A DNA stretch of 64,000 nucleotides, from assembly GCF_003148805.1 (NCBI RefSeq), contig NZ_QGGX01000011.1:112734-176733 (forward strand), in the 5' to 3' direction. Every line of letters starts with the position of its first letter. The stretch's first letter is position 1. Positions 46,603-57,759 of the stretch are shown here, piece after piece. The position numbers were made by a program, and so were the translations under genes. Source of the stretch: Aminobacter sp. AP02. GTDB taxonomy: Bacteria; Pseudomonadota; Alphaproteobacteria; Rhizobiales; Rhizobiaceae. Under the pieces are notes generated by a model, which was given only the letters and a program-made list of their open reading frames with translations, did no database searches and was not told the origin of the DNA.

Positions 46603-47103
46603 GTGACGATCCGAACAATCGTGAGATTTCCCGACACGCGCCTCCGCCAGGCAGCCGAGCCGGTGGTGGCCTTTGACCAGGGCCTTCGCGAACTCGCGGC
46701 CGACCTGCTCGACACGATGCGCGCGGCACCCGGCATCGGCATCACCGCGCCTCATATCGGCGTCGCAAAGCGGGTCGTGGTGCTTCAGCTCGAAGGTCCC
46801 GAAAGTGCGCAGACCTACGTCAATCCCGGGATACTCTGGGCCTCCGACGAGATGCTGATGCATACCGAAGGCAGCGTCTCGATGCCCGGGGTGACCGACG
46901 AGATCCGCCGGCATAAGCGGGTCCGCATCGGCTATCAGGATCTCGACGGCATCGAGCGGATCGAAGAGGCCGAGGGGCTTCTTGCGGTTTGCCACCAGCA
47001 CGAGATCGACCAGCTCGACGGGATGTTCTGGACCCAGCGGCTGTCGAAGCTGAAGCGCGACCGGCTGGTCAAGCGTTTCGAGAAGCTGCAGCGATCCCTA
47101 TAG
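46603..47103 (+). CDS. peptide deformylase-like protein with altered active site
   Basis: A 166-residue protein from GTG 46603 (MTIRTIVRFPDTRLRQAAEPV). The fold matches peptide deformylase, but the three motifs are changed. Motif I reads GIGITAPHIG, with His51 where the oxyanion Gln is expected. Motif II reads TEGSVSMPG, with Ser91 instead of the metal-binding Cys. Motif III reads HEIDQLDG, keeping His133 and Glu134 but with Gln137 instead of the second His. Two of three metal ligands are therefore absent, and deformylase activity is doubtful. It follows the LysR gene by 47 bases. Confidence 0.88.
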   Translation: MTIRTIVRFPDTRLRQAAEPVVAFDQGLRELAADLLDTMRAAPGIGITAPHIGVAKRVVVLQLEGPESAQTYVNPGILWASDEMLMHTEGSVSMPGVTDEIRRHKRVRIGYQDLDGIERIEEAEGLLAVCHQHEIDQLDGMFWTQRLSKLKRDRLVKRFEKLQRSL

Positions 47104-47166
47104 CGCCCATCGGCGGGCCGACACGCGCCAGCCTCGGCATTGTCCCATCGATACCGCTGCGAACTC

Positions 47167-48615
47167 CTACTCGGTAATCGGCCATTTCGGCAGCTTGATC
47201 CTGGTGTAGGGCAGGCTGGCCAGATGCGAGGTGACTGTGCCTTTCGAGGCGGCGTAGATGACCGCTGAGGCGATCTTTTCGTAGGACGCGCGGAAATGCT
47301 GGGTGGATTTCACCACCACGATCCGCTTTCCCGCCAGGTCGCAGCCGATGTTGGTGAACAGGTCGCTGTCGATCGCCTGGGAACGTTCGGAAGCGAGCAG
47401 GATTTCGACGCCGCCGCAATCGATCAACGCGCAATCGCCCATCGGCGATGGCACGCCGCCGAGCCCCGTCATCACCAGATTGCGCTTCAGGCTGACAACC
47501 CGGCAAGTGACATCGACCGGATCGCCCGAACTCGGCCCGACCTTGCCGCCGACGCGCAACGGCAAGATGGCGCCCTCGCCTGCCTCAAAGACCAGCCGCA
47601 CGGCGATCGGATCCCACAGCGGGCCGATGACCGCGTCGGAGATGCCGCGATCGAGCATGCGGGAGAGGAAGAAGGTGGAATCGCTGGCTGCACCGCCGCC
47701 GGCATTGTCGGCGGTATCGGCGATGACCACAGTGCCGACGGGTGCTTCGAGCGCCTGGTCAAGCGCCTCGTCGATCGAAGGCATTGGCGGCACGATCTCG
47801 GTGCGCATGGCGTAGAGGTCGTTGGCCAGGCGTTGCGCCAGCGATTGCGCAAGGTCCTCATTGTCGTCGGTGTAGACCACCACGCGTGTTCCCATCTCAG
47901 GCACGTCGGCCCAGGGGAAGCCTTGCGCGATCGAAACCGACAGCACCTTGTCCTTCTGCTCCATGGCGCGGATGCCTCCGATGATCGACAGGCCGGGCTC
48001 GGTGGTGGTGCGGATGAAGGTGACCATGCCGGTGTCGACAAGGGCTGCTTTCGGCTCGATCTCGCCGGTGGCGATGCGATGGCAGAGGTTGACCAGCTGG
48101 ACGCCGCATTCATAGACGTCGGTGTGGGGGTATTCCTTGTAGGTCAAGAGGATGTCGACATTGTCGATCATCTCGGAGGTCATGTGGCAGTGCGGATCGA
48201 GCTCGCAGCCGACGACGGTCTCAGGACCGACGATCTGACGGATGCGGGCGAGGATGTCGCCTTCGCAATCGTCGTAGCCGTCGGCGACCATGGCGCCGTG
48301 CAGCGACATCAACACCATTTCGACCGGCAGGACGGCGCGCAAATCGTCGAGCAGTTGATCGCGCAGTGTTTCGTAGGCGTGACGGGTTGTCGTTCCGCCC
48401 GGTTCCGCCGATGCGCTCAGGCCCTCGAACAGCGTCCAGCCTTCGCGTCGGCCACGTTCGCGCGCCGCCCAGAGCTGGCCGCCGTACAGCGTCATGTGGT
48501 CCGGATGCTGGCCGGCGGGATAGTAGTCGCCGCCTTCAACAAAGGCCGTCAGGCCAGTGGGGATGGGCGAAAATGTGTTGGTCTCGGTTGCAAGGACGGC
48601 ACTGAACACGCGCAT
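47167..48615 (-). CDS. M81-family metallopeptidase (MlrC-like)
   Basis: A 482-residue protein from ATG 48615. It begins MRVFSAVLATETNTFSPIPTG, typical of M81, with conserved SLHGAMVADG and CELDPHCHMT that provide metal ligands, and the MlrC C-terminal domain (DTADNAGGGAASDST). MlrC finishes the breakdown of linearised microcystin, a peptide with D-amino acids. Here it is the last gene of the D-amino acid operon and probably cleaves related small peptides or amides. Confidence 0.92.
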   Translation of the reverse strand: MRVFSAVLATETNTFSPIPTGLTAFVEGGDYYPAGQHPDHMTLYGGQLWAARERGRREGWTLFEGLSASAEPGGTTTRHAYETLRDQLLDDLRAVLPVEMVLMSLHGAMVADGYDDCEGDILARIRQIVGPETVVGCELDPHCHMTSEMIDNVDILLTYKEYPHTDVYECGVQLVNLCHRIATGEIEPKAALVDTGMVTFIRTTTEPGLSIIGGIRAMEQKDKVLSVSIAQGFPWADVPEMGTRVVVYTDDNEDLAQSLAQRLANDLYAMRTEIVPPMPSIDEALDQALEAPVGTVVIADTADNAGGGAASDSTFFLSRMLDRGISDAVIGPLWDPIAVRLVFEAGEGAILPLRVGGKVGPSSGDPVDVTCRVVSLKRNLVMTGLGGVPSPMGDCALIDCGGVEILLASERSQAIDSDLFTNIGCDLAGKRIVVVKSTQHFRASYEKIASAVIYAASKGTVTSHLASLPYTRIKLPKWPITE

Positions 48616-48638
48616 GATTAGGACACTCCGCTTGCGGT

Positions 48639-49547
48639 TTATGAGACATGGATTTCGGCGAGGCCGGCATGCGCCGTCTCGCTGTCGATGACGCTGGCCT
48701 CGCCGATCAGCACGAGGCGGCAATCGGGCTCGAATTTCGAAAACGGGCGCAAGGTGGCACGACGGCCGACCATTTGGAGCAAGAAACACTGTCCAGGCCG
48801 CTCGAAGAAATTGACGATGCCCTTGGCGCGGATGAGCTTTGGCGCAAGGCTGTCCATGACTGCCTGGAAGCGCTCGAGCGCGACCGGGCCCGATGACTGC
48901 CACTCGATCGAGGTGAAGCGCGACGCCGTGATCTTTGCCTGGCCCGGCTGGGCCGGAGGCCGGTCGGTGACGAGCAATGCCTCGATCGGCATGGCATCGC
49001 CGTCGGTTTCGAAGACCAGCGCCTTGTTCAGCCACACAAGCTCCGCCCGGAGGGCTTCGCCGGAGGTTTCGCTCAACCCGGTCTTGGAAAGGGCTATGAA
49101 ATCCGCAGCTTCTACCTGGGCGCGCCACAGCTCGTCGCGCAGGCGGCCAGGATTGGCCGCGACCTCGTCGGCATCGACGACGGCGACAACCGCATCGAGC
49201 CTGATGTCGTGCCACAGGATGGGGTCCATCAGCGTTTCGGTGATGCCGCGCGGGTCGGCGACGCCTGATGCTTCGATGACGATGTGATCGGGCTTGACGG
49301 GCTGGGAGAGCACCAGCTTGAGGGTACGCAAAAGGTCGCCCTGCAGCGAACAGCAGATGCAGCCGTTCTTCAGGCCGACCACGGTGTCTGCGGCATCGGC
49401 GATCAGTTCGGCGTCGATGTTGATGGCGCCGAAATCATTGACGATGGCGCTGATGCGACGACCTTCGGACCGCTGCAAGAGCTGGTTGATGAAGGTCGTC
49501 TTGCCGGCGCCGAGAAATCCGGTGACGACGAGTACCAGTACGGTCAC
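48639..49547 (-). CDS. CobW-family GTPase (putative metal chaperone)
   Basis: A 302-residue G3E GTPase. The P-loop is GFLGAGKTT (10-18), the switch region ASGVADPRG, and the metal-binding motif CICC (63-66) lies in LKNGCICCS. The C-terminal CobW_C domain follows. Members insert zinc or cobalt into client enzymes. Its gene overlaps the upstream deacylase gene by four bases (ATGA) and precedes the M81 gene, both of which encode metal enzymes, so those are likely clients. Confidence 0.93.
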   Translation of the reverse strand: MTVLVLVVTGFLGAGKTTFINQLLQRSEGRRISAIVNDFGAINIDAELIADAADTVVGLKNGCICCSLQGDLLRTLKLVLSQPVKPDHIVIEASGVADPRGITETLMDPILWHDIRLDAVVAVVDADEVAANPGRLRDELWRAQVEAADFIALSKTGLSETSGEALRAELVWLNKALVFETDGDAMPIEALLVTDRPPAQPGQAKITASRFTSIEWQSSGPVALERFQAVMDSLAPKLIRAKGIVNFFERPGQCFLLQMVGRRATLRPFSKFEPDCRLVLIGEASVIDSETAHAGLAEIHVS

Positions 49548-51029
49548 GCATCACCTCGCCTGATCGGGCGGCCAGGCGCCGAAGTCTCGTCGAGCAAGCC
49601 GTCGCGGATGACCTGCTGTCCGTTGACCAGCACATGGCGCATGCCCTGCGCCGGCAGGTTCATCTCGGCGAAGGTGGCGCGGTCGGCGATCGTAGCGAGA
49701 TCGAAAATCACGATATCGGCGTCGCAGCCCTGTTGCAGCCGGCCCTTGCGCTTGAACAACGGCGCGCAGCTTTCGACGATCGTCGCCGGAATCAGCGTGC
49801 ACTTGGCGATTGCCTCAACGAGAGGGATGGCATCGCGCTCGCGCACCCACTGGCGGAGGAAGCGGGTGAAAGTGCCCGAGGATCTGGGATGCGCCGTCTT
49901 GTCTGCTGCAAGCGGCCATTCGTCGCCTTCGTAGGGCGAGCCGTCGGGCCGGCTCCACGGCATCGCGTCGGAAGCAATGGCGCCGCCCGGATACATGACA
50001 GAGACGTCGAGCAGCGCGCGGTGGCGAGGGTTATCCTCGGTGTCGAGGAAGTGCCAGAGCACCAGCGCCGAGGGATCGGCCTGGCGGACCTTCTTGAGGT
50101 CGTCGATGCCGTCGAGGCGGCGATGCGTGGCGACAAGCTCGATGGCGTCGTAGCCGGTGCCGGTGCGGGCGGAAAACGCCGGATCGACGAAGAAACCGGC
50201 GCTGACCACAGTCGACCCGGTGCCATAGGGATATGCCTCCGTGGTGATCTTGAGGCCTTGCGCCTGCGCCTTGGCTATCACTGCCGCCGCGCGCTCGACA
50301 TCCTGCAGGCTGGTGGAGTTGAGATGGCAGATGTGCATGTGCGCGCCGGTGGCGCCGGCAAGCCCGATCAGCGTGACATAGGCCTCGATCGAGCTCTTGG
50401 GGTCGATGTTCGACATCTGCGCGATGTGGGTATAGGTCGGCGTGTCGGTCGCAGCCGCGAGATCGCAGATCAGGCTCATCTCCTTGGCGCCGGCGCCTGG
50501 CGCATAGCCGGCGGGGATGCCGATGCCGAGCGCGCCTTCGTCGATGCCCTGCCGCGTCAACGCGACGATCTCGGCCGCCTGCGCTTCGGTCGCCGCGTCC
50601 GACGACCAGCGCGGGTCGTCAAAGCCGCGTCCCATGACCGTGATCGGCGCTTCGCCCGGCTTGAGCTCCAGCCCGATCATCACTGCCTTGCGGGCAAAGA
50701 CCCAGGCGGAGGCGGTGCCGTAGTTGAGCACACGCGCGGTTTTCGCCTGCGCCTCGTACCAGCCGCCGACCGGCAAGGCGCCGACTTCCAGTTCGAGCGC
50801 CGTGGTCACGCCATCGAATGCCTGCATGCGGTCGGCCGGCACGGACTGGCCATGGGCGTGCAGGTCGATGAAGCCGGGCGCAACGATCAGGCCGGTGGCG
50901 TCGATGAACTTGTGCGCCGGGCCGAGATCCGGGCCTATCGCTGCGATCTTGTCGCCCGAAATGGCAATGTCCGAAATCCCGTCGCGGCCGGTCTCGGGGT
51001 CGATGACGCGCCCGCCGGTGATCACGATG

Positions 51030-51037
<8 letters not shown>
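49544..51037 (-). CDS. N-acyl-D-amino acid deacylase-type amidohydrolase
   Basis: A 497-residue metal-dependent hydrolase. PGFIDLHAHGQS (55-66) holds the His60 and His62 ligands. THIAQMSNIDP and HMHICHLNST provide further metal-binding histidines, and SDAMPWSRP the catalytic aspartate. It is related to N-acyl-D-glutamate and D-aminoacylase enzymes that remove the acyl group from D-amino acids. It overlaps the upstream transporter gene by eight bases. Confidence 0.9.
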
Positions 51038-51843
<806 letters not shown>

Positions 51844-51851
<8 letters not shown>

Positions 51852-52674
51852 GAGCGGCCTCCGCCTGCATGTGGCCGGCACCGAAGCTCGGCCGCGCGTT
51901 GAGCAGTTGCATCGTGTAGGCATGCTTGGGACGGCTGAGCACGTCATCGACGTGGCCGGCCTCGACGATAACGCCGTCCTTCATCACCACCACGTCCTCG
52001 CAGACATCGCCGACGACATCGAGGTCATGGCTGATCAGAATCATCGCGGTGCCCTGCTCGCGGCTCAACTCCTGCATCAGGTGCAGGATCTGGGCCTGCA
52101 CGGTGACATCAAGTGCCGTGGTCGGCTCGTCGGCGATGAGCAAGGCCGGTTTCAGCGCAATGGCGGCGGCGATGACCACGCGCTGGCGCATGCCGCCCGA
52201 CAGTTGATGCGGATAGGCGTCGATACGGCGGGACGCTTCCTGGATGCCGACGCGTTCGAGCAGGTCGAGGCTGGCCGCGCGGATCGCCTTACGCGACATG
52301 TCCAGGCGATGATAGCGGAACACCTCGCCGATCTGGTCGCCGACGGGCATGACCGGGTTCAGCGTCGCCATGGCATCCTGAAACACCATGGCGATGCGGT
52401 TGGCGCGCAGCTGGCGCCAGTCGCGGCGCGACAAGGCAAGCATGTCGCGACCTTCGAAGGTGACCGCGCCACCCAGCTTGGCATGCGACGCATCCGTCAG
52501 CCCCATCAGCGCATAGCCGATCGAGGATTTGCCCGAGCCGCTTTCGCCGACGACGCCAAGCACCGAACCGGGGGCAACCGAAAAACTGACGCCATCGACC
52601 GCGCGGACCGGGCCGTGGCGGCTTGGGTAGTCGACGGTCAGATCCCTGACCGAGAGCAAGGGAGAGGCCGTCAT
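51844..52674 (-). CDS. oligopeptide/dipeptide ABC transporter ATPase (DppD/OppD-like)
   Basis: A 276-residue ATPase from ATG 52674; a GTG six bases upstream overlaps the permease stop and is possible. Walker A GESGSGKSS, signature HQLSGGMRQR, Walker B LLIADEPTTALD and LISHDLDVV are all present. It completes the importer with the DppF-like protein. Confidence 0.95.
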
Positions 52675-52676
52675 CG

Positions 52677-53570
52677 TCACATCCGCTCCAGGCGTGGATC
52701 GAAGTAGTCGCGCAGGAAATCGCCGAACAGGTTGATGCCGACCGAGGAGATGAGCACCGCGATGCCGGGGGCAATCACGATCCATGGTTGCTCGTAGAGG
52801 AAGTCACGGCCTTCCGAGATCATGACGCCCCAGGATGCCGTGGGCGGCTGCACGCCGAGGCCGAGGAAAGACAGCGCTGCCTCGGAGATGATGACCAAAG
52901 CTATGTCGAGGGTGGCGACGACAAGCACCGCCGGCAGCACGTTGGGCAGGACGTGGGTGAAGATGATGCGCATCTGCGACACGCCCAGGGTGACGGCGGC
53001 ATCGACATAGTCGAGCGTGCGGATGCGCATGGTTTCGGAGCGCACGATGCGGGCGAAGTTGATCCACAACGCAAAGGCCAGCGCCATGACCAGCGTGGCG
53101 AAGCCCGCCCCCAGCACGGCCATGAAGATCAGCGCCAGAAGCAGGAACGGAAAGGCGAGCTGGAAATCGACGATGCGCATGATGATGGTGTCGACGATGC
53201 CGCCGAAATAGCCGGCGAGCGCGCCCAGCGTCGAACCGACGACGAGGGCTATCGACACAACGATCAGCGCCACCTGGATTGAAACCTGGGCGCCCATGAT
53301 GGTGCGGCTCAGTATGTCGCGGCCCATATTATCGCCGCCAAGCAGGTTGGTGGTGCTGCCGCCGTCTTGCCAGGCGGTCGGAGCGTAGCGCCACTCGATG
53401 ACCTGCTGGGCGTGGTCGTGGGGAGCGAGGCTCGTCGCGAAGATCGCGCAAAGCACGACGATGGCAATGAGGAACAGGCCGGTCAGCCCCTTGGCGCTGC
53501 GGCCCAGGGCGCCAAGGAAGCGGCGCTCGGTCCTGCTAGCGGGCAGCTCGATCACGGCCTCAGTCATCAC
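52677..53570 (-). CDS. ABC transporter permease (DppC/OppC-like)
   Basis: A 297-residue permease with six membrane helices. A long first periplasmic loop includes LLGGDNMGRDILSRTIMGAQVS, and the EAA-type motif is in EAALSFLGLGVQPPTASWGVM. It overlaps the DppB-like gene by 11 bases. Confidence 0.95.
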   Translation of the reverse strand: MMTEAVIELPASRTERRFLGALGRSAKGLTGLFLIAIVVLCAIFATSLAPHDHAQQVIEWRYAPTAWQDGGSTTNLLGGDNMGRDILSRTIMGAQVSIQVALIVVSIALVVGSTLGALAGYFGGIVDTIIMRIVDFQLAFPFLLLALIFMAVLGAGFATLVMALAFALWINFARIVRSETMRIRTLDYVDAAVTLGVSQMRIIFTHVLPNVLPAVLVVATLDIALVIISEAALSFLGLGVQPPTASWGVMISEGRDFLYEQPWIVIAPGIAVLISSVGINLFGDFLRDYFDPRLERM

Positions 53571-54549
53571 GCACCCTCGGGTCGATGAAGCGGTATAGGA
53601 TGTCGACGATCAGGTTCAGCGATATGAACAGTGCCGCTGAAACCAGCACCACCGCCTGGATGATCGGATAGTCGCGGACGTGGATCGAATCGACGGCGAG
53701 CCGGCCGATGCCCGGCCAGGCGAAAACCGTCTCGATGACGACGGTGCCCGACAACAGCGCCCCCATCTGCAAGCCGGCCAGAGTCACGATCGGCAACAGC
53801 GCATTGCGCAACGCGTGGCGCAGGATGATGATGAGGCGCGGCACGCCCTTGGCGGTGGCGAAGGTGATGTAGTCCTGCTGCAGCACTTCCAGCATGGCCG
53901 AGCGGATCAGCCGCGCATTGACCGCGACCAGCACGAAGGCAAGCGAGATCGACGGCAGGATGAAGTAGCGGAAGGCGTTCCAGAAGATGGAGATGTCGCG
54001 TTCGACGACGGCGCGGCCGATGCTGGCCAAAGCCGAGCCGCGATAGCCCGAGGCGGGCAGCCAGCGCAGCTCGATGGAGAACCAGAGTATCATCAGCACG
54101 GCAAGCAGGAAGCCCGGCATCGACACGCCCAAAACGGCGACAAAGGTGCCGGCATAGTCCAGCCAGCTGTCGCGCTTGAGCGCGGTGACGATGCCGAGCG
54201 GGATGGCGATGACGAAGGCCAGCAGCAGCGTCCAGAAGGCGAGTTCGCCGGTCGCCGGCAAGCGGTCGGCGATCAGGCTGGTGACCGGAACGCCCTGGCG
54301 GATCGAGGTGCCGAGGTCACCCTGCACGGCATTGCCGAGATAGGTGACGAACTGCTCGGGCACGGAGCGTGTCAGTCCCATCTTTTCGCGCAGCGTGTCC
54401 ATGTCGGCAACGCTCATGCCGGGATTGCCGGCGGCAATCACGTCGACCGGATCGCCCGGCACGAGCTTGACCAGCGAGGCCACCACAAGGATGACCCCGA
54501 GGAGAATGACGGCAGCGTAGAGCAGCCTCGAAACGACCAGCCTCAGCAT
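53560..54549 (-). CDS. ABC transporter permease (DppB/OppB-like)
   Basis: A 329-residue permease starting MLRLVVSRLLYAAVILLGVILVV, the typical DppB N-terminus. It has VPGDPVDVIAAGNPG in the first loop and the coupling motif region AKGVPRLIIILRHALRNALLP. It starts 13 bases after the binding protein gene. Confidence 0.95.
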   Translation of the reverse strand: MLRLVVSRLLYAAVILLGVILVVASLVKLVPGDPVDVIAAGNPGMSVADMDTLREKMGLTRSVPEQFVTYLGNAVQGDLGTSIRQGVPVTSLIADRLPATGELAFWTLLLAFVIAIPLGIVTALKRDSWLDYAGTFVAVLGVSMPGFLLAVLMILWFSIELRWLPASGYRGSALASIGRAVVERDISIFWNAFRYFILPSISLAFVLVAVNARLIRSAMLEVLQQDYITFATAKGVPRLIIILRHALRNALLPIVTLAGLQMGALLSGTVVIETVFAWPGIGRLAVDSIHVRDYPIIQAVVLVSAALFISLNLIVDILYRFIDPRVRDD

Positions 54550-54562
54550 CAGCAGGCAGGGG

Positions 54563-56167
54563 TCACGAGGCCATGCCGAGCAGATCGACGCGCAACTCGC
54601 CGCCTGGATTCATGCGGGCATCGACCACATCCTTGGCAACGACAGCGAAGTTGAGCGGCTCGAACAGCGGCTTCCAGTAGGCCTCGGTGACGACCTTGGC
54701 CTGGATCTTGTCGAGGATCGCCTGCCGTGCCGCCGGATCGGACGTCACCCGCTGTTCCGCGATCATGCCGTCGAGTTCGGCGTTCTCGTGGAAGGCCCGG
54801 TTCAGCGCGCCCTTGGTGTGCAGCACCGGATAGACGATGTCGGCGTCGGTGTAGGAATAGGTCGAGATGACCATGTCCTGCCCGCCCTGGGCGGTGAGGG
54901 CTGCCCATTGCGCGATCGGCAAGGTTTCGATGACGACCTCGACGCCGATCTCGCGCAGCTGCGCCTGGACCACCTCCGCCGTGCGGCGGATGACGGGCGT
55001 ATCATTGGCGACGAGCTTGGCCTTGAAGGCTTGGGCGAGGCCGGCCTCGGCCAATAGTGCCTTGGCCTTTTCCGGATCGTAGCCATAAGACAGCTCGGCG
55101 GTCTTGGGCGAATAGCCTGCGATCGAGCTTGCGATCGGCGAAGTAGCAGCCACCGCAAAACCGTCGAGCGCAAAGGCGATCAGCCGCTTCTGGTCGATGG
55201 CATGCGCGAAGGCCTGGCGCACCTTCGGATTGTCGAAGGGCGGACGCTTCTGGTTGAAGACCAGCGCGCGCATCATCTGGGCCGGGCGCTCGATCATGAT
55301 GGCATCGGGGTTGCCACGCAGGCGCCGCACGCTGTCGAGCGGCACCGAGGCGCCACCATACATGGCGTTGATTTCACCGGTTTCGAAGGCCGCGATCCGG
55401 GTCGAATCCTCGGGATAGTGGAACAGCTCGACCGCATCGACGCGGGCGAGCGCGGCAACCTGGGCATAGTCGCCGTTGCGTTCGAGCCGCATCCCACGAT
55501 CGGTCGACCACGACACGAACTTGAACGGCCCCGCACCGACCGGCTTGCGACCGAACTGGTCGCCTGACGCTTCCACGGCGGTGCGCGAGATCGGCGCGGA
55601 ATAGCCGAGCGTCAGGCCGACCCAGACGGCGACGAAAGGCTCCTTGAAGTGGTAGGCGACCGTCAGCGGATCGACGGCTTCGGCGCGCTCCAACGGACCA
55701 AGGAAAAAGGCGCTTGGCGATGCCGCCTCAGGCGCCAGATGACGCGCGACGGTCCAGGCGACCGCCTCGGCATCGCAGGGCGTGCCGTCATGGAACTTGA
55801 CGCCCGGCTTGAGCTTGAAGGTCAGCGTCTTGTTGTCATTGCTGAAGGCCCAGCTTTCGGCAAGGCCCGGCAAGACTTCGCCGTCGAAACCCGCGCGCGC
55901 CAGCGGCTCGTAGATCATGTCCATCGTCGTCGAGGACACCGACAGGGTGGTCTTGTGCGGGTCGAGCGTGTCGGGCTCTTCGGAACGGCCGACACGCAAC
56001 GTGCCGCCGGTCTGCTGGGCCAGCGCCTCGCCGGGCATGCCGAGCATGGCTGCAGCCGTCAGCGCGGCGGCGCCACCGAGGAAGCCGCGGCGCGACAGCG
56101 TCACTTGCTTGAAATGGTTGCGTGCCAGCGCGTCGAACTGCTCGGGCGTGAGATTGCGTAGGGACAT
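54563..56167 (-). CDS. ABC transporter substrate-binding protein, peptide type (family 5)
   Basis: A 534-residue periplasmic protein from ATG 56167. A twin-arginine signal (LSRRGFLGGAAALTAAAMLG, residues 25-44) indicates Tat export. LVFNQKRPPFDNPKVRQAFAHAIDQ is the classic family-5 motif. It delivers peptides to the DppBCDF-like importer. Its ligand is probably a D-amino acid-containing peptide, inferred from neighbours. Confidence 0.94.
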   Translation of the reverse strand: MSLRNLTPEQFDALARNHFKQVTLSRRGFLGGAAALTAAAMLGMPGEALAQQTGGTLRVGRSEEPDTLDPHKTTLSVSSTTMDMIYEPLARAGFDGEVLPGLAESWAFSNDNKTLTFKLKPGVKFHDGTPCDAEAVAWTVARHLAPEAASPSAFFLGPLERAEAVDPLTVAYHFKEPFVAVWVGLTLGYSAPISRTAVEASGDQFGRKPVGAGPFKFVSWSTDRGMRLERNGDYAQVAALARVDAVELFHYPEDSTRIAAFETGEINAMYGGASVPLDSVRRLRGNPDAIMIERPAQMMRALVFNQKRPPFDNPKVRQAFAHAIDQKRLIAFALDGFAVAATSPIASSIAGYSPKTAELSYGYDPEKAKALLAEAGLAQAFKAKLVANDTPVIRRTAEVVQAQLREIGVEVVIETLPIAQWAALTAQGGQDMVISTYSYTDADIVYPVLHTKGALNRAFHENAELDGMIAEQRVTSDPAARQAILDKIQAKVVTEAYWKPLFEPLNFAVVAKDVVDARMNPGGELRVDLLGMAS

Positions 56168-56193
56168 TGTAGACCTCGCCGTAAGTTGGTTGA

Positions 56194-57759
56194 TCAGGCT
56201 CGCTTGAAGGCCAGTTTCTTGATGCGGTCGGAGTTCATCTCGAAGCCGTCTGAAGTCACCGCCAGCGTGGCGTTCCACGGCAGGCCGGGTCGCATGTCGG
56301 TGCCGGGCTGGAGCAGGAACCACAGGTCGGCATCCGCCGCGACGATGGGCGCGCTCATGGCGCCGAGCCCGGAGCGCAGGCGGAACTCGCCCTTTGAGGC
56401 GTCGCCTGATATCTCGACTTCGAGGTCCTGCGCCTTGTTGACGTAGCGCCCTGCGAGCGGGCGAGCGGCGGTCGCGCCGGCTTGAAGGGGTGCATAGACG
56501 CGCGGCGTACCGCAGAAGACGCCGTCCATCTTGCCATCGGCGCGCGGGCTGAGCACCAGGTCGGTGATCGCTCGTTCGGGCTTGGCGCCGCCCTGATGAC
56601 CGAAGTCGAAGCCGCCGACACCGCCCGAGTTGAGGAAGGTCGTAACGCCGTCCTTGGCGACGATCTCGAAGACGTCGGGGCCACCTTCCTGCCGGTAGCG
56701 GCCTGGCGCAAGCGCGATCGGCGCCGGGGCCTTGTCGCCGAAATAGATGTCGGCGATGCGCCGGCCGAGCGCGAAGGAGGCAACCTGGTCGTTGTTGGCG
56801 ATGATGACGACGCCAAGGCCATGGTCAACGAAGCGGGTCGATTCCGACTTGCCGCCGGCGACCGTGCCGCCATGACCGACAGCGCGCCTGCCGCGATAGA
56901 CATCGGTGACCAGGCCAAGGCCGTAGAAGCCGGTCGCACCATTGTCGAAGACGCAAGGGGTTGCCATGCGCTCATACATTTCCGGCGTACCGACCTTGGG
57001 ATCGAACAGGTTTTGCTGCCAGACAATCATGTCGTCGAGGGTCGAGATCATGCCGCCCTCGCCGCCGAGATCGAGGCCCCAGTTGAGGTTGGCCCAGCCT
57101 TCGGGGCGCTTGGTGTAGTGTGCGGCGAGCCGCTTCATCGCGTCGCCGTCGCGGATCAGGAGCGAGGTGTCGTCCATGCCGAGCGGGCCGGTGATGCGCT
57201 TGCGCAGCACCTTGTTGAAGGTCGCGCCCTCGATCTGCTCGATGATTTCCGACAGCATGAAGAAGCCGGCATTGCAGTAGGTCATGGCGCTGCCGGGCTT
57301 GAAGTTCAGCGCATCCTGGCGGGCGATGACATCGCGACCGGCCTGGCGGTCGGACGGGGTGAAGATCGACAGGCCGGCGAAGATCATGGCTTCGAGGTGA
57401 TCGCGGAAGCCGGAGGTGTTGGACGCCAGATGCTCGAGCGTTACCGGGTGTTCCAGACGCGGCACGTAAGGCAGATGCTTCTGCACCTCATCGGCAAGAC
57501 TCAGCTTGCCTTCGGCTTCCAGCATCAGGATCAGCAGCACGGTAAACTGCTTGGTCTGCGAGCCGATGCGGATGATCGTCTTGCGGTCCATCGGCACGGA
57601 ATTGTTGATATTGGCAAGACCGTAGGTGTTGGCGAATATCTCGCGTCCGTTCTCGGTGACCGCCACGACCGCGCCCGGGCTGTCGGGGCCGGTGAATTCA
57701 TTGAACAGCGCATCGATGCGCGCAGCAAAATCGGCCGGTGCCTTGGTCATGCCGGTCAC
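56194..57759 (-). CDS. D-aminopeptidase (DAP), penicillin-binding S12 family
   Basis: A 521-residue serine hydrolase. The beta-lactamase-like domain has Ser67-x-x-Lys70 (GSQTKQFT), Tyr161-Cys-Asn163 and HGG at 296-298. About 200 residues of C-terminal beta-barrel domains follow, giving the length and layout of the Ochrobactrum D-aminopeptidase, which removes N-terminal D-alanine or glycine from small peptides. It has no signal peptide, so it would act in the cytoplasm on imported peptides. It is first in the nine-gene operon. Confidence 0.92.
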   Translation of the reverse strand: MTGMTKAPADFAARIDALFNEFTGPDSPGAVVAVTENGREIFANTYGLANINNSVPMDRKTIIRIGSQTKQFTVLLILMLEAEGKLSLADEVQKHLPYVPRLEHPVTLEHLASNTSGFRDHLEAMIFAGLSIFTPSDRQAGRDVIARQDALNFKPGSAMTYCNAGFFMLSEIIEQIEGATFNKVLRKRITGPLGMDDTSLLIRDGDAMKRLAAHYTKRPEGWANLNWGLDLGGEGGMISTLDDMIVWQQNLFDPKVGTPEMYERMATPCVFDNGATGFYGLGLVTDVYRGRRAVGHGGTVAGGKSESTRFVDHGLGVVIIANNDQVASFALGRRIADIYFGDKAPAPIALAPGRYRQEGGPDVFEIVAKDGVTTFLNSGGVGGFDFGHQGGAKPERAITDLVLSPRADGKMDGVFCGTPRVYAPLQAGATAARPLAGRYVNKAQDLEVEISGDASKGEFRLRSGLGAMSAPIVAADADLWFLLQPGTDMRPGLPWNATLAVTSDGFEMNSDRIKKLAFKRA

